Source: JADFNO01 sp965369945 (GTDB taxonomy: Bacteria; Planctomycetota; Phycisphaerae; Phycisphaerales; SM1A02). From it: DNA of 11,818 nucleotides. The stretch is from the NCBI GenBank assembly GCA_965369945.1, contig CBDUST010000124.1, positions 1 to 11,818 of the forward strand. Direction: 5' to 3'. The notes below the pieces were generated by a model. It was not told where the DNA came from. It saw only the letters and a program-made list of their open reading frames with translations, and ran no database searches. Positions 1-6,746 of the stretch are shown one piece after another. Positions within the stretch are counted from its first letter, which is position 1; the number at the start of each line of letters is the position of its first letter. The position numbers and the translations under genes are program-made.

Positions 1-2
1 CG

Positions 3-683
3 CGACTTGCTTCAGACGCTGCCAATACGACCGGTCTCAAAGAGAAGCTCATTCGCCAGCAGCCGGCAGCAGCAGCAATCGTAAACCGCCTCGGCACATC
101 GGCTCAGACGAGACTGAACTCGGAGCTGGCATCCCAACGGATGCCTCCCGACCGCGTTGCGTCGGAGCGCTTCTCGTCGCGACTTGCGGCTGAGGGCGGC
201 CGTACATTCGGTTCCAGCCACAATCCTCGTCTGGGCGTCCATTCGATCCAAATCAAACCGGCGCCGGAAGAACAACCGAAACCAGCTGAATCGCTCGATG
301 TCTTGGCGATTGTCGAAACACAACCTGATTTCCTCGAGCAGCGCCTGGACGATCAGTCCGCTTCGACGACTTCCCCGACCGAACCGACTTCGGAGCAACC
401 GAACGCGCAACAACCGTTGACGCCAGAGGCGGTGGTAACGGCGCCAATCACAGTGCCTGCCCCCACCCTAGTCCAGGACATGCCGCCCCAACCTGACGAT
501 CAACCGACACTTGTCGCGGCGCAAGTCTCGACCCCTACCCCAACCGAAGTCCACCGCACCGATCGAACGAAGCCCACGGGGTCTGCACTCACCCATCTAG
601 GCGCAAGACTCCCCCCAATAGCTGGGACACTGTGCATCCTTGCCGGCTTCCTCACGATCGGTGTGTCGCTCTCACGGCGGTGA
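3..683 (+). CDS. 3' part of a membrane-anchored protein with Pro/Gln/Thr-rich stalk (5'-truncated)
   Basis: The reading frame is open from the left edge, so the start lies outside the window; 226 codons are visible, ending in TGA at 681-683. No domain is recognisable. About the first 95 residues are mixed and charged, followed by about 100 residues of low-complexity sequence rich in Pro, Thr, Gln, Glu and Ala ('TTSPTEPTSEQPNAQQPLTP'), as in extended stalks or linkers. The protein ends in LPPIAG, a hydrophobic stretch 'TLCILAGFLTIGVSLS' and a terminal Arg-Arg. This is either a plain C-terminal membrane anchor or a sorting-signal-like tripartite end (LP..G, helix, basic tail). The stop overlaps a GTG/ATG (GTGATGA), suggesting translational coupling to a following reading frame. 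An internal ATG at 141 is not a convincing start because the same frame is coding-like upstream. Function unknown. Confidence 0.7.
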   Translation, partial: RLASDAANTTGLKEKLIRQQPAAAAIVNRLGTSAQTRLNSELASQRMPPDRVASERFSSRLAAEGGRTFGSSHNPRLGVHSIQIKPAPEEQPKPAESLDVLAIVETQPDFLEQRLDDQSASTTSPTEPTSEQPNAQQPLTPEAVVTAPITVPAPTLVQDMPPQPDDQPTLVAAQVSTPTPTEVHRTDRTKPTGSALTHLGARLPPIAGTLCILAGFLTIGVSLSRR

Positions 684-863
684 TGACGTCGCCACACGCC
701 TACTTCCCGTCACGCTAGCAGACCACGTGGCGCGGTTATACCGGTTGTACGGGCTGGGCGGTTCGCAGCGATCACAGCACTCACAGTCCTTCTGCTCGCG
801 TCGATGTCGGCCCGGATTTGGGTCGATACGGCTACGGACTGCTGGCTTGAGACTGAATCGTGA
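680..863 (+). pseudogene. Possible frameshifted small single-pass membrane protein
   Basis: A GTG-ATG start overlaps the stop of the preceding gene but runs only 12 codons to a TAG at 716-718. In the +1 frame, the sequence from about 714 to the TGA at 861-863 encodes a plausible small membrane protein: a basic N-side, the hydrophobic segment 'RFAAITALTVLLLASMSARI', then the acidic end 'WVDTATDCWLETES'. That frame has no ATG, GTG or TTG start of its own. One inserted or deleted base near 712-718 (a mutation or a sequencing error) would join the two into a protein of about 60 residues, coupled to both neighbours. It could equally be non-coding spacer. Confidence 0.3.
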
Positions 864-876
864 CGGGGGCATGTGA

Positions 877-1590
877 ATGATCGAGTTTCAATACTCCAAG
901 GTAGCTCCAACGATCGCGTCGCTGTTGCAAGCCAAAGGCACGGCGCTGCCCAGTGTCCAATGGCTTGATACCAGAGTCGCCTCGGCCAAGATAACACTTG
1001 ACGCCCGTGACGATTCGCAACTCTTTGCGCCTTCGAGCCTCAAGGACGAATCCATGGCGGCTGCGGTACGCGCGCTCCTGTATCTGTGGAACGGCTGGAT
1101 CGACGAATCCTCAATGTACGCCCAAGGCGCCCGGCCGAAGGAATCGCTTTTCGTTCTTGCGCTCTGTGAACGACAACATGGGAGAGCGGACCAGGCCAAG
1201 GCGTTCTTCCAGCAGCTCAACGATCATCCGATCTACCCGGAGCTTGTGAAAACTGCAAACGAACTCATTGGTACGAGCCCGGATGAATCGCTGAAGCGAA
1301 TGAGCGAGATTCTCAAGTTCAACGGCGCATGGGAACCGTTTGCGTTCAGCGATCTGTACGAACAAGCCCGCGTCGATGACACGAAGATCACGGTCGGCGA
1401 ATTCGTTCGCGAAATGCAACGACAAGAATTCGCCCTGCTCTTTGGGCATTGCTACAAAGCAGTGACCGACGAAGATATCCTCAAACACACCAAGATTGCG
1501 GCTACCTCCGCGCCGCCCAAGCGACGCGTTGAAGACTTGGCCTCGAAGCGCGATCGCCTGATCCGACAGAGAACCCGCAAGAGCGCCTGA
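877..1590 (+). CDS. Hypothetical soluble protein, mostly helical
   Basis: The product is 237 residues with ATG at 877, preceded by a GGGGG run at 865-869 at usable spacing. A nearer ATG at 871 is followed at once by TGA. There is no signal peptide or membrane segment, so it is probably cytoplasmic. Residues 61-125 ('AAAVRALLYLWNGWID' through 'QAKAFFQQLNDHP') form amphipathic helices resembling one or two degenerate TPR units. Residues 126-200 are helical and charged, and the last 30 are strongly basic ('PPKRRVEDL', 'KRDRLIRQRTRK'), perhaps for nucleic-acid or membrane-surface contact. I do not recognise the family. It is co-directional with the genes upstream and is probably the last gene of that transcript, since the next gene is convergent. 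Confidence 0.75.
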   Translation: MIEFQYSKVAPTIASLLQAKGTALPSVQWLDTRVASAKITLDARDDSQLFAPSSLKDESMAAAVRALLYLWNGWIDESSMYAQGARPKESLFVLALCERQHGRADQAKAFFQQLNDHPIYPELVKTANELIGTSPDESLKRMSEILKFNGAWEPFAFSDLYEQARVDDTKITVGEFVREMQRQEFALLFGHCYKAVTDEDILKHTKIAATSAPPKRRVEDLASKRDRLIRQRTRKSA

Positions 1591-1624
1591 GCCGTTGCAC
1601 TTTCACGACGCCTTCTTCATGCCC

Positions 1625-1663
1625 CCGTAGGGTCAAGCCCTACGGCTAAACGGCAGAGCCGTT
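1625..1663. repeat. Two alternative hairpins between convergent genes
   Basis: CCGTAGGG (1625-1632) and CCCTACGG (1638-1645) form a perfect 8-bp stem with a 5-nt loop. A second hairpin pairs AACGG (1649-1653) with CCGTT (1659-1663). A third possibility pairs ACGGCT (1642-1647) with AGCCGT (1657-1662) and excludes the other two. No T-tract follows on either strand, so this is not a textbook intrinsic terminator. It may be a REP-like palindromic unit or a transcript-end stabiliser serving the plus-strand gene ending at 1590 and the minus-strand gene ending at 1709. Confidence 0.55.
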
Positions 1664-1708
1664 ACCCCTCGAAGCCATGATGCCTTCCTCAGAAATGGAG
1701 TCGAGGGC

Positions 1709-3562
1709 TCACGAGTCGTTCCGCCATGGCTTTTTGTTCGCATAGTGGTCGCGCCGTATCTGGTAACCGGCGCGTGTCTCGGCAGGGAGGTTGTCCGGAA
1801 GCAGCGCGAGCACTTCGTCCATAGCCGTAGTCGCCTCCGAGAACCGGCCGACTTCAGCCAGAGCGGCGGCAAACGTATCAAGTATCGCCGGCTCCTTGCG
1901 TCGAGTCTGCTGGACGAGCGGTCGAATGACTCCGAGCGCCTCAGCGCCGTTGCGCACTGATGCGTCGGGGCAGGTCGCCAGCAACCAGGCGAGATCATTG
2001 GCGATGAGCACGGCGCGCGGCCGCCTAGCCAATGTCGCGCGTAGATGTTTCACTGCTTCGCCGTTCCGACCGAGTGCAATGAGCGCGGCGGATAAGCCTC
2101 TGGTAAGCGCGGGGTTGACTGGCGAAAGCGCTAACGCTTTCTCGAATGCTTCCACGGCTCGGTCATATTCTTTCAGCTGCAAGTAGCAGATTGCGAGCAA
2201 TGACCATGCCTCCACGTCTGATGGGCGCGCTCTCACTACGTGCTGAAGCTGCTCCGCAGCGCGGGCAAACTGGCCCTGCTGCACGAACAACTTGCCAAGC
2301 AGATACCGTGCCGCTTGATCGTGTGGCTTGGCCATTAGAGATTGTTGAAGGTGATAAATCGCCTCGGGAATTTGATCTTTACGCACCAAGATCTGACCGC
2401 GGATCTGATGTACGTCCGCGTCGTTGGGCGTTTGCTTCAGCGCGAGCTTTGCCTCCTGATCGGATTCATCAAACCGCTCGAGTTCGAAAAGAGCGATCGC
2501 GAGCGATTTATGGAGGCCTTGGATCTCGATGCCTGTGGCCAGTGCCCTGCGCGCCCTTGCCACGGCCTTGTCATACTCCTTCCGGCGCAGGTACACATCG
2601 GCCAGGGCTACGTGCAACAGCGAGTCGTCGGGCGCATGTTCAAGTCCTCTGAGAAGATCCGCCAGCGCTTCATCGAGCTTACCGGCCTGTTGCAGATGTC
2701 GAGCACGATCGATGATGCCTCGCAGATTGATCGCCTCCTTCCCGACCTCGGCCATGCGCGGATCGTCGATCGGTGATTGAGGCTTCGCACTTCGGGCTGC
2801 TTGCGCCGTATCGCGGGCCCGTCGCACGTCTCCGGCGCGCTGGTAAGCGCGCGCGAGTGAAGAGAGCGCGGCTAGATCTCCGGGGCGCAGTCGCACCGCG
2901 GATTCCAGTTCCGTCACCGCTTGGGGAATCAAATCGCGCTGCAGCGCCATCATTCCGTAGTACATGTGGGCCGAACCGTTCCCCGGATCGAGCCGAACAG
3001 CGCGGCCATACTCGGTCCATGCTTCGTCGAACTTGGCAAATGCTTCGTAGACGCGGCCCAATCTTACTCTGGCCGGGGCGTAGGATGGGTCGAGATCAAC
3101 GGCAGCTTGCAGCAACGGCATCGCTCGGCCGGGATTCACTGACTGAATCAGAGCGCCGTGGAAATACGGCCATCGAAAGTCCGTCGGTTCCAGTCGTCTG
3201 GCCTCGACGTACGCGGCTTGGGCCGCAGTGATGCAGCGATGGGCATGGAGGATCTTTGCCAGACGTCCCCATGCCTCGGCGTTGTTCAAGTCGCCGGCCA
3301 CAGCGTCGCGGGCCTCGAGGATTCTCCGGCGCACTTGAGGCTGAGCTTCCGAGAGGTCCGGTAGGAGAATCTCATCATGGTTGCGTTCCGTACCGGTCGT
3401 TGGGGCAACAGGAAGGCAGACGAGAACGCCTACAGCGACGATCATTGCCCTTGATCGCAGCGACCGTCGTCTCAGTCCAGGGGCTCGGTCCTTGAGAGGA
3501 ACCGCCGGCGAGCGTTGATCAATGATCGTTGGCATTGGCATCATCAATCGCATCGCCTTCAC
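1709..3562 (-). CDS. Membrane-anchored or exported TPR-repeat protein
   Basis: The product is 617 residues from a GTG at 3562. In-frame ATGs at 3553, 3544 and 3541 are equally plausible starts; all lie inside the end of the upstream gene. A basic stretch (30-39, RRRSLRSR) precedes one hydrophobic segment (40-54, MIVAVGVLVCLPVAP), which is a signal peptide or N-terminal anchor placing the rest outside the cytoplasm. From about residue 75 to 590 there are some 12-14 TPR units with usual signatures such as 'KFDEAWTEYGRAVRLDPGN', 'KEYDKAVARARRAL' and 'KEYDRAVEAFEKALALSP'. Residues 522-542 carry 'ANDLAWLLATCPD', a motif frequent in planctomycete TPR proteins. It overlaps the ASPIC/UnbV gene by 44 bp, so co-expression is likely, and the pair may act together as a scaffold for a surface protein. 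No catalytic domain is seen. Confidence 0.85.
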   Translation of the reverse strand: MKAMRLMMPMPTIIDQRSPAVPLKDRAPGLRRRSLRSRAMIVAVGVLVCLPVAPTTGTERNHDEILLPDLSEAQPQVRRRILEARDAVAGDLNNAEAWGRLAKILHAHRCITAAQAAYVEARRLEPTDFRWPYFHGALIQSVNPGRAMPLLQAAVDLDPSYAPARVRLGRVYEAFAKFDEAWTEYGRAVRLDPGNGSAHMYYGMMALQRDLIPQAVTELESAVRLRPGDLAALSSLARAYQRAGDVRRARDTAQAARSAKPQSPIDDPRMAEVGKEAINLRGIIDRARHLQQAGKLDEALADLLRGLEHAPDDSLLHVALADVYLRRKEYDKAVARARRALATGIEIQGLHKSLAIALFELERFDESDQEAKLALKQTPNDADVHQIRGQILVRKDQIPEAIYHLQQSLMAKPHDQAARYLLGKLFVQQGQFARAAEQLQHVVRARPSDVEAWSLLAICYLQLKEYDRAVEAFEKALALSPVNPALTRGLSAALIALGRNGEAVKHLRATLARRPRAVLIANDLAWLLATCPDASVRNGAEALGVIRPLVQQTRRKEPAILDTFAAALAEVGRFSEATTAMDEVLALLPDNLPAETRAGYQIRRDHYANKKPWRNDS

Positions 3563-5327
3563 CCTGAATCAGTTCGATCGTACGGCGCGCCGCGCAGCCT
3601 GGGAACACCTCTTGTTGTCCATCGGGCCAACGCACCTCGAATCGTAGCACGCGCTGCGTCGCGCCCAAGCCGAGGTGGATCGTAGCGTGCCCGCTCGTGA
3701 GGTACCCGCCAGGGGGGATCGCATTGCGTACAAATTGCTGATCTGCTGTAACGATCGTGACTTTCGCCCCGATCGCTTCGCGGTGATGTTGTCCGAGCAT
3801 CGTGCGGACTTGGATCCAGTTGTTGTCGCCGGCCAGATCGTTGCGATAGACACGAGCCGGCCCCTCGATATTGGTCACAAGCAGATCGAGATCACCGTCG
3901 CGATCAAGATCGGCCGGGATGAGTCCGCGACTGATTTCCAGTTCGTCGATGAAGCTCCCAGCCCGATCAGTGACGCTTTGGAATACTCCCGAGCCATCGT
4001 TGTGAAAGAGTAGATTCGGCTCAACAAAGTCGTTCCAGAACGGGGGGTTGTCAGCAAGAACATTCGGCCGACGAGCGACCGCCCCATTAGCGACAGCAAG
4101 ATCCAATGAGCCGTCGTTATCGAAGTCAAAGAACGCGGTTCCGAAGCCGGTGAGATTAGCGCTGACCGGGCCAAGCCTGGCCGAGGCGGTCGCATCGTCA
4201 AACCCCTGTCTCCCGAGGTTGCGATAGTACGTGTTTGTCTCTGCCAGGAGATGGGTCACGAACAGATCAAGATCGCCGTCATTATCAGCGTCGCTGGCAG
4301 TGACACCCATTCCCGCTTCCGCTTGGCCGTGGCGATTGAAAGCGACTCCCAGAAGAATCGCATCATCGATGAACGAGCCATCACGCTGATTGATCCACAG
4401 GTTATTCGGATCGCCGTCGTTTGCCGTATAGATATCGATCCACCCGTCATCGTCGATATCGGCGCAGACGACACCGAGTCCAGCGTAGGCAGCGCTGGTG
4501 ATACCGACGGCGATACTTTGATCCGTAAACCGAGCGTCGCCCTCGTTGTGGTACAGCACGTCCGGCTCGCCGGGAAAGGGTTTGGGACCGCAATAGTCCG
4601 TTCGGCCGGTATCGTCGGTACAGTCGCGGTCCGGATCGAACAGAACATAGTTCGCGACGTATAAGTCGAGCAGACCGTCTCGGTCGTAGTCAAGGAAGGC
4701 AGCGGACGTGGACCATCGGGCGTTGTCGATACCGGCGGCGGCGGTGATCTGGGAAAACGTTCCATCGCCGTTGTTTTGATACAAGGCATCGGGTCCCCAG
4801 TTGGTGATGTAGACATCAAGATCACCGTCGTTGTCAATGTCGCCGACAGCGCAGCCCATCCCGTAGCCTCGGTGCGCCAAGCCGGACTCGTCCGTGACGT
4901 CTGCAAAGGAGCCATCTGCTTCTTGGCGGTACAAGCGGTTGGAAGCCGTGATCGGAGTGCCGGAGATTGGCAAGTGGTCGCCCGAGTTGATCAGGTATAG
5001 ATCAAGATCGCCGTCGTTGTCGTAATCAAAGATGGCAGCGCCGCCGCCCATGATTTCCGGGAGAACGTGGCGATCCGTGTGGCCAGATTGGTGCGTAAAA
5101 TCCAGACCGACTCGCGCAGTTATATCGACGAACGCATCGCGCTTATGTGTGGGGATGTCCAGCCACGGCGAGGTAGGGCTCTTGACCGACGACTCTGACT
5201 CTGGTCGCGCTGCGGGCGTCTGGCTTCCTACCGGCTGTGATTGCGACTCAGAAGGTGGGTCATCACATCCTGCGAACGCACAACTGAGCATCACGGGGCC
5301 CAGGACCCTCAGACGTCGACAGACCAT
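3519..5327 (-). CDS. CRTAC1-family lipoprotein: FG-GAP repeats plus ASPIC/UnbV domain
   Basis: The ATG at 5327 is chosen because it follows AAGGG at a 7-nt spacing and opens directly into a lipoprotein signal, MVCRRLRVLG...SCAFAGC, with lipobox FAGC and lipidated Cys21. The frame extends to 5402 but without a good start. The product is 602 residues. Residues 22-60 are a Ser/Pro/Gln-rich linker. Residues about 100-485 hold seven FG-GAP units with Ca-binding DxDxDG cores ('FDYDNDGDLDLYLIN', 'GDIDNDGDLDVYITN', 'LDYDRDGLLDLYVAN', 'ADIDDDGWIDIYTAND', 'SDADNDGDLDLFVTH', 'FDFDNDGSLDLAVANG', 'ADLDRDGDLDLLVTN'), which fits a seven-bladed beta-propeller. Residues about 500-580 match the ASPIC/UnbV domain ('REAIGAKVTI', 'PPGGYLTSGH', 'VRWPDGQQEVFPG'). 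The family is extracellular and thought to bind ligands or carbohydrate; the exact role is unknown. Confidence 0.92.
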   Translation of the reverse strand: MVCRRLRVLGPVMLSCAFAGCDDPPSESQSQPVGSQTPAARPESESSVKSPTSPWLDIPTHKRDAFVDITARVGLDFTHQSGHTDRHVLPEIMGGGAAIFDYDNDGDLDLYLINSGDHLPISGTPITASNRLYRQEADGSFADVTDESGLAHRGYGMGCAVGDIDNDGDLDVYITNWGPDALYQNNGDGTFSQITAAAGIDNARWSTSAAFLDYDRDGLLDLYVANYVLFDPDRDCTDDTGRTDYCGPKPFPGEPDVLYHNEGDARFTDQSIAVGITSAAYAGLGVVCADIDDDGWIDIYTANDGDPNNLWINQRDGSFIDDAILLGVAFNRHGQAEAGMGVTASDADNDGDLDLFVTHLLAETNTYYRNLGRQGFDDATASARLGPVSANLTGFGTAFFDFDNDGSLDLAVANGAVARRPNVLADNPPFWNDFVEPNLLFHNDGSGVFQSVTDRAGSFIDELEISRGLIPADLDRDGDLDLLVTNIEGPARVYRNDLAGDNNWIQVRTMLGQHHREAIGAKVTIVTADQQFVRNAIPPGGYLTSGHATIHLGLGATQRVLRFEVRWPDGQQEVFPGCAARRTIELIQGEGDAIDDANANDH

Positions 5328-5334
5328 GCCGAAT

Positions 5335-5339
5335 CCCTT
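5335..5339 (-). promoter_or_regulatory. Ribosome binding site that fixes the ASPIC/UnbV start
   Basis: AAGGG on the minus strand lies 7 nt before the ATG at 5327. This supports the start that begins with the lipoprotein signal rather than the longer frame reaching 5402. Confidence 0.65.
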
Positions 5340-5383
5340 CTGGCAGCGGAACGACTCCTTGGCCAGCTTGGCTTGATAGCCGG

Positions 5384-5410
5384 AGTATAGTCCCAACCAC
5401 ACGCGGACAA
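5384..5410 (-). promoter_or_regulatory. Candidate sigma-70-type promoter for the ASPIC/UnbV-TPR pair
   Basis: On the minus strand a TATACT hexamer (5389-5384) close to the -10 consensus is preceded 15 bp upstream by TTGTCC (5410-5405), a weak -35. It lies downstream of the PEP-CTERM gene terminator and about 55 bp before the start at 5327. The short spacer and poor -35 keep this tentative. Confidence 0.3.
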
Positions 5411-5456
5411 TGATGTGCGATGCGGACGGGGCGCGTGAGGGAAGCAGTATCCGCCC

Positions 5457-5496
5457 AAAAACAAAAAGACACCACGGAGCGACGCTCCGCGGTGTC
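5457..5496 (-). terminator. Intrinsic terminator of the PEP-CTERM gene
   Basis: Read on the minus strand, GACACCGCGGAGC pairs with GCTCCGTGGTGTC across a GTC loop (13 pairs including one G-U, 5468-5496), followed at once by TTTTTGTTTTT (5467-5457). This is a textbook rho-independent terminator 42 bp after the stop at 5538. It separates the PEP-CTERM gene from the ASPIC/UnbV gene downstream. Confidence 0.9.
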
Positions 5497-5537
5497 GGGA
5501 AAGATCTATCAGAATGGTCCCAGTGAAGGATCGACTG

Positions 5538-6125
5538 TTACCGGCGTCGACGGCGACTCACAACGCCGGCCAGGCCCAGCAACGCCAGCGCACCGGGAGC
5601 TGGAATCTGAGTCCACTGGATCGTGAAGAACTCGTGTCCGGAACCCTCCGGTTGGATGTGGGCGAACGGGAACGCCAAGCCGATCGTTCCATTCGTGAAG
5701 CCGGTACCGTTCCCCGTAAGGTCTATCCAATCGGCAATCTCGTTCCCCTCCCAGTCCTTGACCCCTATCCCTAATATTGGAGTATCCGTGCCGGGATCCT
5801 TGATATCGAGTTGCACCCAGAACATGTCGGTTGGAAGGAAGAAGTCCGTGCCAAAGCCCGTCAGATCCCAGGTCATTTCATACTCGAATCCCGGACGATC
5901 GCTTAGCCTTGACGAAACCACTAAGGGATAGATCGACAGACCGTAGACCGTCGCCGCGCCGAGGAACTGATGAACGAACGATTGCACACTGAAGTCGCCG
6001 TTCGATGAGGTGACGCCCAAGATGATATCCGGGTCGGCTGTTGCAGTTTCCGGAATCACCATGATGGACGCCAGCAGAGCGCCGCACATCAGTGTCGCGG
6101 ATTTCTTTGTCGATACTAGGTTCAT
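5538..6125 (-). CDS. PEP-CTERM sorting-domain exported protein
   Basis: The product is 195 residues. The ATG at 6125 is preceded by AGGAG (6137-6133) at 7 nt. Residues 6-30 (basic KK, then 'LMCGALLASIMVIPETATA') are a Sec signal peptide, with likely cleavage after Ala30. The mature part is a beta-rich, acidic, Gly/Thr/Asp-rich domain without recognised motifs. The C-terminus, residues 174-195, is a tripartite sorting signal: 'IPAPGALALLGLAGVVS' followed by five arginines. This is the PAPG form of PEP-CTERM, the substrate tail of exosortase (EpsH/XrtA-like), which links such proteins to export with extracellular polysaccharide. No exosortase gene is in the window, so processing would occur in trans. 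The gene is monocistronic, with its own terminator. The specific function is unknown. Confidence 0.88.
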   Translation of the reverse strand: MNLVSTKKSATLMCGALLASIMVIPETATADPDIILGVTSSNGDFSVQSFVHQFLGAATVYGLSIYPLVVSSRLSDRPGFEYEMTWDLTGFGTDFFLPTDMFWVQLDIKDPGTDTPILGIGVKDWEGNEIADWIDLTGNGTGFTNGTIGLAFPFAHIQPEGSGHEFFTIQWTQIPAPGALALLGLAGVVSRRRRR

Positions 6126-6132
6126 ATCTTTT

Positions 6133-6137
6133 CTCCT
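6133..6137 (-). promoter_or_regulatory. Ribosome binding site of the PEP-CTERM gene
   Basis: AGGAG on the minus strand stands 7 nt before the ATG at 6125 and confirms that start. Confidence 0.7.
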
Positions 6138-6746
6138 GTCTTCTCTTGGTTCGACCGGTACCTAACTCAGCAGGCCACCAGACAACTGTTAATAAGGCTA
6201 GATCGCAGTCAAGGCGGCCGACAACCGTAAACCTAAGGCCTCTCGGCCGTGGTCACGTACCACAGGACGACCGTCCCGTGACTCTCTCTCTTGTGTGAGC
6301 CCGCCAAACACCGCCGTCCTAACTCAGATCAGATCCGCATCTGAAGCACGCCCGATGCCGTATCCACAATACGTTGAGCTATCCTACCTATCCCCAGAAG
6401 TGCTGTCTAGGTATTTCTTGGAAAATCTCTTCTCAATCTGTTTGCCCCGAAGTAGGCATGCGGAGGTCGGCAGTGGGCGCTGTAGTGAGCCCCACCTGTA
6501 TTCGTTGTCAAAACAGGGTACTTAGCCAAGAAAGGGGACGTTTGGCGGCATGACCGAGGGTCAAAGGCCCGTAGGACTGGGCGATCTGATTGGCCCGAGG
6601 ATCACAGCTGGGATTTATCTGCACGGGGTTCGCTGAACGAGCGCCCAGCTAGAATGGAAGGCTAACGTCCACCAGCGAGGCTTGCTAAGCGACCAGGTGG
6701 AACCTGAGCCCCAGTTGAGCCCGGTACCAGCTTCCGTCCTACACCG
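6138..6746. other. Gene-free stretch of about 0.6 kb with scattered inverted repeats
   Basis: No convincing gene lies here. Short open frames on both strands lack recognisable domains and coding-like composition. Visible structures are an inverted repeat of TCACG (6253-6257) with CGTGA (6277-6281) enclosing GGAC/GTCC (6265-6276); CGTAT/ATACG (6359-6373); and a perfect TGACC-GAG-GGTCA (6551-6563), operator-like in size. The stretch must contain the promoters of the divergent PEP-CTERM (minus) and sulfotransferase (plus) genes, but I cannot place them with confidence. No rRNA or tRNA is seen. Confidence 0.5.

Noticed and set aside
2146..3231. Plus-strand ORFs of up to 168 codons across the TPR gene
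   Set aside because: They are rich in Arg and Pro, have no domains and are opposite a well-formed TPR protein.
3675..5000. Plus-strand ORFs of 74-137 codons inside the ASPIC/UnbV gene
   Set aside because: They are antisense shadows produced by the repeated GAT/GAC-rich calcium-binding motifs; the minus strand has clear domains throughout.
5403..5456. Extension of the ASPIC/UnbV protein to 5402 or beyond
   Set aside because: The extra 25 residues would put the lipoprotein signal in the interior, and the start at 5327 has the good ribosome binding site.
6295..6525. 76-codon plus-strand ORF with GTG start
   Set aside because: No Shine-Dalgarno, no recognisable motif, and its composition does not differ from the surrounding spacer.
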